From positions 1 to 64,000 of the forward strand of contig CALVCU010000009.1 in assembly GCA_944326135.1 (NCBI GenBank): DNA of 64,000 nucleotides, read 5' to 3'. Of the stretch, positions 60,228-64,000 are shown piece by piece. The stretch comes from an uncultured Ligilactobacillus sp. GTDB taxonomy: Bacteria; Bacillota; Bacilli; Lactobacillales; Lactobacillaceae. Made by a program: the position numbers and the translations under genes. Numbering within the stretch: the first letter of the stretch is position 1; the number at the start of each line of letters is the position of its first letter. The notes beneath the pieces are model-generated. The model was not told where the DNA came from, did not search any database, and worked only from the letters and a program-made list of their open reading frames with translations.

Positions 60228-62066
60228 TTGGATATAGGAGAAATGAAAGAACGTCAACGTCATATCCGTAATTTTTCAATTGTTGCTCACATTGATCACG
60301 GGAAATCAACTTTAGCTGATCGAATTTTAGAAATGACAGATACAGTTTCTAAACGTGAAATGCAAGACCAACTATTGGATTCAATGGATTTGGAACGTGA
60401 ACGTGGAATTACAATCAAACTAAATGCAGTTGAATTGCATTATAAAGCTAAAGATGGAGAAACATATATTTTCCATTTAATTGATACTCCAGGACACGTT
60501 GATTTTTCATATGAAGTATCACGTTCTTTAGCGGCTTGTGAAGGTGCTATTTTAGTTGTTGATGCTGCACAAGGAGTTGAAGCCCAAACTTTAGCTAATG
60601 TTTATTTGGCATTGGATGATGATTTGGAAATTGTGCCAGTAATCAATAAGATTGATTTACCATCTGCACAACCTGAAAAAGTTCAAGAAGAAATTGAAGA
60701 TGTGATTGGATTGGATGCATCTGATGCAGCATTTACTTCTGCTAAGACCGGATTAGGAGTAGATGATGTTTTAGAGAAAATTGTACATGATATTCCTGCA
60801 CCAGATGGCGACATTCAAAAGCCATTGAAAGCTTTGATTTTTGATTCTGTTTATGATGATTATCGTGGTGTTGTATTAAGTATTCGAGTTGTTGAAGGAA
60901 TTGTTAAACCTGGCGATAAGATTCGTTTAATGAACAGTGGCGCTGAATATGAAGTTACTGAAGTAGGGGTTAACTCACCTAAACCATTAAAAAGAGATTG
61001 CTTAATTGCTGGGGATGTAGGTTATCTAACAGCATCAATTAAAGATATTCAAGATACTCGTGTTGGTGATACAGTTACAAATGCAGATAATCCAACTGAT
61101 AAACCTTTAGCAGGATATCGTGAAATGAACCCAATGGTATATTCAGGATTATATCCAACTGATAACGCTAAATATGATGATTTACGTGAAGCATTGGAAA
61201 AACTTAAACTGAATGATGCTGCCTTAGAATTTGAACCTGAAACTTCACAAGCCTTAGGTTTTGGATTCCGTTGTGGCTTTTTAGGATTATTGCACATGGA
61301 TGTTGTTCAAGAACGATTAGAACGTGAATTTAATATGGACTTGATTACAACAGCACCATCTGTAACTTATGACGTAGAATTAACAGATGGCACACGAAAG
61401 AAAGTAACTAATCCTTCTGAAATGCCGGAAACTTCAAGTATCAAGCAAGTTTATGAACCATTTGTTCATGCAGAAATTATGGTACCAAATGATTATGTCG
61501 GAGCAGTTATGGAACTTTGCCAACATAAACGTGGACAATTTGTAACAATGGATTATTTAGATGATACACGTGTAAACGTAATTTATAAAATGCCATTGTC
61601 TGAAATTATTTTCGACTTCTTTGATAAATTGAAATCAAACACACGTGGATATGCATCACTTGACTATGAAATGGATAGTGAACAACCAAGTGATTTAGTT
61701 AAAATTGATATTTTACTTAACGGTGATAAGATTGATGCTTTAAGCTTTATTTCTCACCGAGAATTTGCTGACAAACGTGCGCGTGTAATTGTCGAAAAAT
61801 TAAAGAAAATTATTCCACGACAAAACTTTGAAGTTCCAATTCAAGCTGCAATTGGTGCTAAGATTATTGCAAGAGCAACTATTAAAGCATATCGTAAAGA
61901 TGTTACTGCTCGAATTCATACAGGGGATCCAGACCGACGTGCTAAATTGTTAGATAAACAAAAACGTGGTAAGAAACGAATGAAAGCAATTGGTAAAGTA
62001 GAAGTACCACAACAAGCTTTCATGGCAGTATTGAAAACAGATGATGAAGCAGATGGAAAACAATAA
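60228..62066 (+). CDS. lepA: Elongation factor 4 (LepA)
   Basis: Ribosome-associated GTPase implicated in 30S assembly and in elongation under stress. 612 aa. The TTG at 60228 is preferred (AAGTAGGT 8 bases upstream) over the ATG at 60243, whose AGGAG is only 2 bases away; family members also begin with about ten residues before [11 protein letters not shown]1 [21 protein letters not shown] and NKIDLP are present, then EF-G-like domains and the LepA-specific C-terminal domain. In many lactobacilli lepA follows dnaJ; here 23 kb lies between. Confidence 0.96.
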   Translation: MDIGEMKERQRHIRNFSIVAHIDHGKSTLADRILEMTDTVSKREMQDQLLDSMDLERERGITIKLNAVELHYKAKDGETYIFHLIDTPGHVDFSYEVSRSLAACEGAILVVDAAQGVEAQTLANVYLALDDDLEIVPVINKIDLPSAQPEKVQEEIEDVIGLDASDAAFTSAKTGLGVDDVLEKIVHDIPAPDGDIQKPLKALIFDSVYDDYRGVVLSIRVVEGIVKPGDKIRLMNSGAEYEVTEVGVNSPKPLKRDCLIAGDVGYLTASIKDIQDTRVGDTVTNADNPTDKPLAGYREMNPMVYSGLYPTDNAKYDDLREALEKLKLNDAALEFEPETSQALGFGFRCGFLGLLHMDVVQERLEREFNMDLITTAPSVTYDVELTDGTRKKVTNPSEMPETSSIKQVYEPFVHAEIMVPNDYVGAVMELCQHKRGQFVTMDYLDDTRVNVIYKMPLSEIIFDFFDKLKSNTRGYASLDYEMDSEQPSDLVKIDILLNGDKIDALSFISHREFADKRARVIVEKLKKIIPRQNFEVPIQAAIGAKIIARATIKAYRKDVTARIHTGDPDRRAKLLDKQKRGKKRMKAIGKVEVPQQAFMAVLKTDDEADGKQ

Positions 62067-62310
62067 AATTAAAAATGCTAAGATTGGATTTATTATTGGA
62101 ATTTTAATTCAAATTATTTTATGTTGTTTGAATTTTTCAATTTTTGGATGGTTTACATTAGTATTATTGGTGTATCTGATTTGGGGATTTATTAAACTAA
62201 AAAAAGATAAAACATACTGGATTAAAATTCAAAAAGTATTTACAGTGATAATAATTTTAGAAGTATTAGTGAGTTTACCATTACTATATTTATTTCAACA
62301 TATTATATAA
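62053..62310 (+). CDS. Small membrane protein overlapping lepA
   Basis: 85 aa from the ATG at 62053 (an ATG at 62041 would add four residues). Overlaps the end of lepA by 14 bases in another frame. Three hydrophobic segments ([51 protein letters not shown]) separated by short basic loops. No family recognised. The start codon inside lepA implies coupled translation. It ends at a convergent terminator. Confidence 0.6.
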   Translation: MENNKIKNAKIGFIIGILIQIILCCLNFSIFGWFTLVLLVYLIWGFIKLKKDKTYWIKIQKVFTVIIILEVLVSLPLLYLFQHII

Positions 62311-62338
62311 AAAAACACGCATTATGCGTGTTTTTTTT
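62311..62338. terminator. Convergent terminator between lepA operon and ppsR
   Basis: AAAAACACGCA (62311-62321) pairs with TGCGTGTTTTT (62325-62335), with more T residues on the right and A residues on the left, so it works for both strands. Confidence 0.9.
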
Positions 62339-63146
62339 ATTTGTTTTCTGGCAAACTTTCTAAAATCAATGTTGCAGTTTCTTCAATAGACTTGTGAGCA
62401 ACATTAATTACTAGACAGCCAATCTTTTTATACAATTCATTTGCGGCTTTTAATTCATCTTCAATGTTGTCAATATTTGAATAATGAGTATTTGGTTTTA
62501 ATCCATATGCAATCATCCGTTCTTTACGAATGTTATTTAAAATTTCTGGGTCATTAGTTAAACCAAAAATCTTGTTTTTATCGATTTCAAAAATCTCTTT
62601 TGGAATTTTAACATGAGGAACTAATGGCAAATTAGCAACTTTATATCCTAAGTTAGCAAAATATAGTGATAGTGGGGTTTTAGATGTTCGTGAAACTCCC
62701 AATAAAACAATATCAGCTTTTAGAAAACCGGATGGATCTTTTCCATCATCATATGTAACAGCAAATTCAGTGGCTTCAATTCGTTTGAAGTAATCTTTAT
62801 CAGTTTCATGATTAATCCCAGGTTTGCGAAGGGGTTCTTCATGTGTTTTTTCCTGAAGTTCATTTAATAGACTACTAATACCATCATAATGACGAATTGA
62901 ATTTTTTTGACAATAATCATTAATATAATTAGTTAATTCTTCAGTAATAAAAGTATGAATAATAAATGCATCTTCTCGTTTAGCACTTGCTAAAATTCCC
63001 TTTAAGATTGAGGTTGTAGTGATAAACGGAAAACGTTTAACTTGAAACTTAGTATCTGGAAATTGGACTGTTACAGCTTGAGCTAAAGACATAGCTGTTG
63101 CACCAATCGAATCAGACATTACATAGAGTTTGATATTTTTATTCAT
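62337..63146 (-). CDS. Pyruvate, phosphate dikinase regulatory protein (PPSR/DUF299)
   Basis: 269 aa. Bifunctional ADP-dependent kinase and Pi-dependent phosphorylase family that switches PPDK or PEP synthase on and off. N-terminal YVMSDSIGATAMSLAQA and the P-loop-like GVSRTSKTPLSLYFANLGYKVANLPLVP (about residues 149-176) are signatures. In lactobacilli that lack PPDK the target is unclear; none is seen in this window. AAGGAGG precedes the ATG on the minus strand. A cre-like site lies at its promoter. Confidence 0.92.
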   Translation of the reverse strand: MNKNIKLYVMSDSIGATAMSLAQAVTVQFPDTKFQVKRFPFITTTSILKGILASAKREDAFIIHTFITEELTNYINDYCQKNSIRHYDGISSLLNELQEKTHEEPLRKPGINHETDKDYFKRIEATEFAVTYDDGKDPSGFLKADIVLLGVSRTSKTPLSLYFANLGYKVANLPLVPHVKIPKEIFEIDKNKIFGLTNDPEILNNIRKERMIAYGLKPNTHYSNIDNIEDELKAANELYKKIGCLVINVAHKSIEETATLILESLPENK

Positions 63147-63166
63147 GTGTTTTCCTCCTTAATTTT

Positions 63167-63180
63167 AGAAAACGCTTTAC
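63167..63180 (-). promoter_or_regulatory. cre-like (CcpA) site just downstream of the ppsR promoter
   Basis: AGAAAACGCTTTAC on the plus strand matches 11 of 14 bases of cre (TGAAAACGCTTTCA), with the central GAAAACGCTTT intact. It lies between the -10 (TATAAT on the minus strand, 63189-63194) and the ribosome-binding site. Confidence 0.5.
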
Positions 63181-63188
63181 TAACTATT

Positions 63189-63216
63189 ATTATAATATTA
63201 AATCGATTAGAATCAA
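63189..63216 (-). promoter_or_regulatory. Promoter of the PPSR gene
   Basis: On the minus strand TTGATT (63211-63216), 16-base spacer, TATAAT (63189-63194). Confidence 0.55.
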
Positions 63217-63237
63217 AGCATAAATCATGAGGCAGTG

Positions 63238-63246
63238 TGTTATAAT
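63238..63246 (+). promoter_or_regulatory. Extended -10 promoter for addB/rexB
   Basis: TGTTATAAT (TG 63238-63239, TATAAT 63241-63246), weak -35, 35 bases before the gene. Confidence 0.5.
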
Positions 63247-63280
63247 TTTGGTATTGATTACTACGGAAAGAGGTATATTC

Positions 63281-64000
63281 ATGGGAGTTCAATTTGTATT
63301 AGGAAGAGCCTCAATGAACCATGAAACGGAAATGATTTCTCAGTTAAAGCAATGGAGAAATCAAAATCCAAATGGGAATTTTTTTTATTTAGTTCCAGAA
63401 CATATTAAATTTGAATCAGAAATTGATGTATTATCTAAAATTCAAGATGAAGATGATCAAAATAAAGTATTTGCAAGCACAAGTGTACAAATTTTTTCAT
63501 TTACACGACTAGCATGGTACTTTTTACGAAACACTTCAGTATTAAACAAACAAAACTTAAGTAAAACTGGATTATCAATGTTGATTACACACTTATTGAA
63601 TCAATTAAACAAAGATGATCTAGTTATCTTTAGTGATGAACAAAATCAACCTGGATTTGCTGAAAAATTAGCTAAACAATTACTAGAATTACGTTTGAGT
63701 GGGTTGGAAGTTGACGATTTGAAAAAACTACAAAAAGGTGCTCAACGTAAACATCAAGATAATTTAGCTGATAAATTAGCAGATCTAACATTGATTTACG
63801 AAAAATTCTTATCATTTAAGATTGATGGTGAACAATCTTTATTGGAAACATATTTAGATTCAGCCAAACTTTTAGAGCTGCTAGAAGAATATCTTGCACA
63901 ACATGATTTGAGTAATTACTATTTCTTAATTGATGGTTTTGATCAATTTAATGCTACTGAATTAAAAATTATTACGATATTAATGCAAAAGGCTAAAGAA
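63281..64000 (+). CDS. rexB: Helicase-exonuclease AddAB subunit B (RexB), 5' part
   Basis: Open frame of 240 codons from the ATG at 63281 (AAAGAGG upstream) to the window edge with no stop. The start MGVQFVLGRASMNHETEM and FFYLVPEHIKFESE correspond to the N-terminal inactivated-helicase region of AddB/RexB, which repairs double-strand breaks with AddA/RexA and recognises Chi. The nuclease domain and the iron-sulphur or non-cluster C terminus lie outside the window. Confidence 0.88.
   Translation, partial: MGVQFVLGRASMNHETEMISQLKQWRNQNPNGNFFYLVPEHIKFESEIDVLSKIQDEDDQNKVFASTSVQIFSFTRLAWYFLRNTSVLNKQNLSKTGLSMLITHLLNQLNKDDLVIFSDEQNQPGFAEKLAKQLLELRLSGLEVDDLKKLQKGAQRKHQDNLADKLADLTLIYEKFLSFKIDGEQSLLETYLDSAKLLELLEEYLAQHDLSNYYFLIDGFDQFNATELKIITILMQKAKE

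Overview
The window is chromosomal DNA of a low-GC Gram-positive bacterium, most likely a lactobacillus (Lactobacillaceae). The evidence is the Firmicute order rpsP-khpA-rimM-trmD-rplS, the pyrH-frr-uppS-cdsA-rseP-proS-polC and rimP-nusA-rnpM-L7Ae-infB-rbfA-truB-ribF clusters, a CIRCE-controlled hrcA-grpE-dnaK-dnaJ operon, two replicative polymerases (PolC and DnaE), pfkA-pyk with the long pyruvate kinase, and AddB/RexB. A complete pyruvate dehydrogenase operon with lipoate ligase, plus 6-phosphofructokinase, suggests a glycolytic, homofermentative or facultatively heterofermentative lineage. The sequence does not let me name the species.

Layout. 1-5344: signal recognition particle (ftsY, ylxM, ffh) and ribosome maturation genes, beginning inside an in-frame hexanucleotide repeat of ftsY. 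5345-5837: a long intergenic stretch with a perfect hairpin and a possible short terminated transcript. 5838-11714: pdhABCD and lplA. 11888-22429: pyrH to polC. 22629-24720: a lineage-specific insert with a small unknown protein and a large membrane protein. 24841-36568: nusA/infB cluster and heat-shock operon. 36622-47743: a TSUP permease, clpB, dnaE, pfkA, pyk and small unknown genes.

Accessory region, 47800-60100. It holds a type I restriction-modification locus with an orphan half-S gene, hsdR, hsdM, hsdS, a tyrosine recombinase on the opposite strand and two broken S cassettes, the layout of a phase-variable specificity system. Then comes a nucleoside hydrolase plus ECF S-component pair behind what looks like a preQ1-I riboswitch, which suggests salvage of queuosine-type nucleosides. 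Last is a decayed gene resembling the C-terminal part of an LXG-type toxin, followed by a frameshifted DUF443-like membrane protein.

60228-64000: core genes again: lepA, a small membrane protein, the PPDK regulatory protein with a cre-like site, and the start of addB/rexB, which runs off the window.

Several leaders show an intrinsic terminator immediately before a gene with no room for a new promoter (polC, rimP-nusA, truB). These point to attenuation or partial readthrough. Start codons were re-chosen by ribosome-binding site and family alignment in many genes, as stated in each entry.
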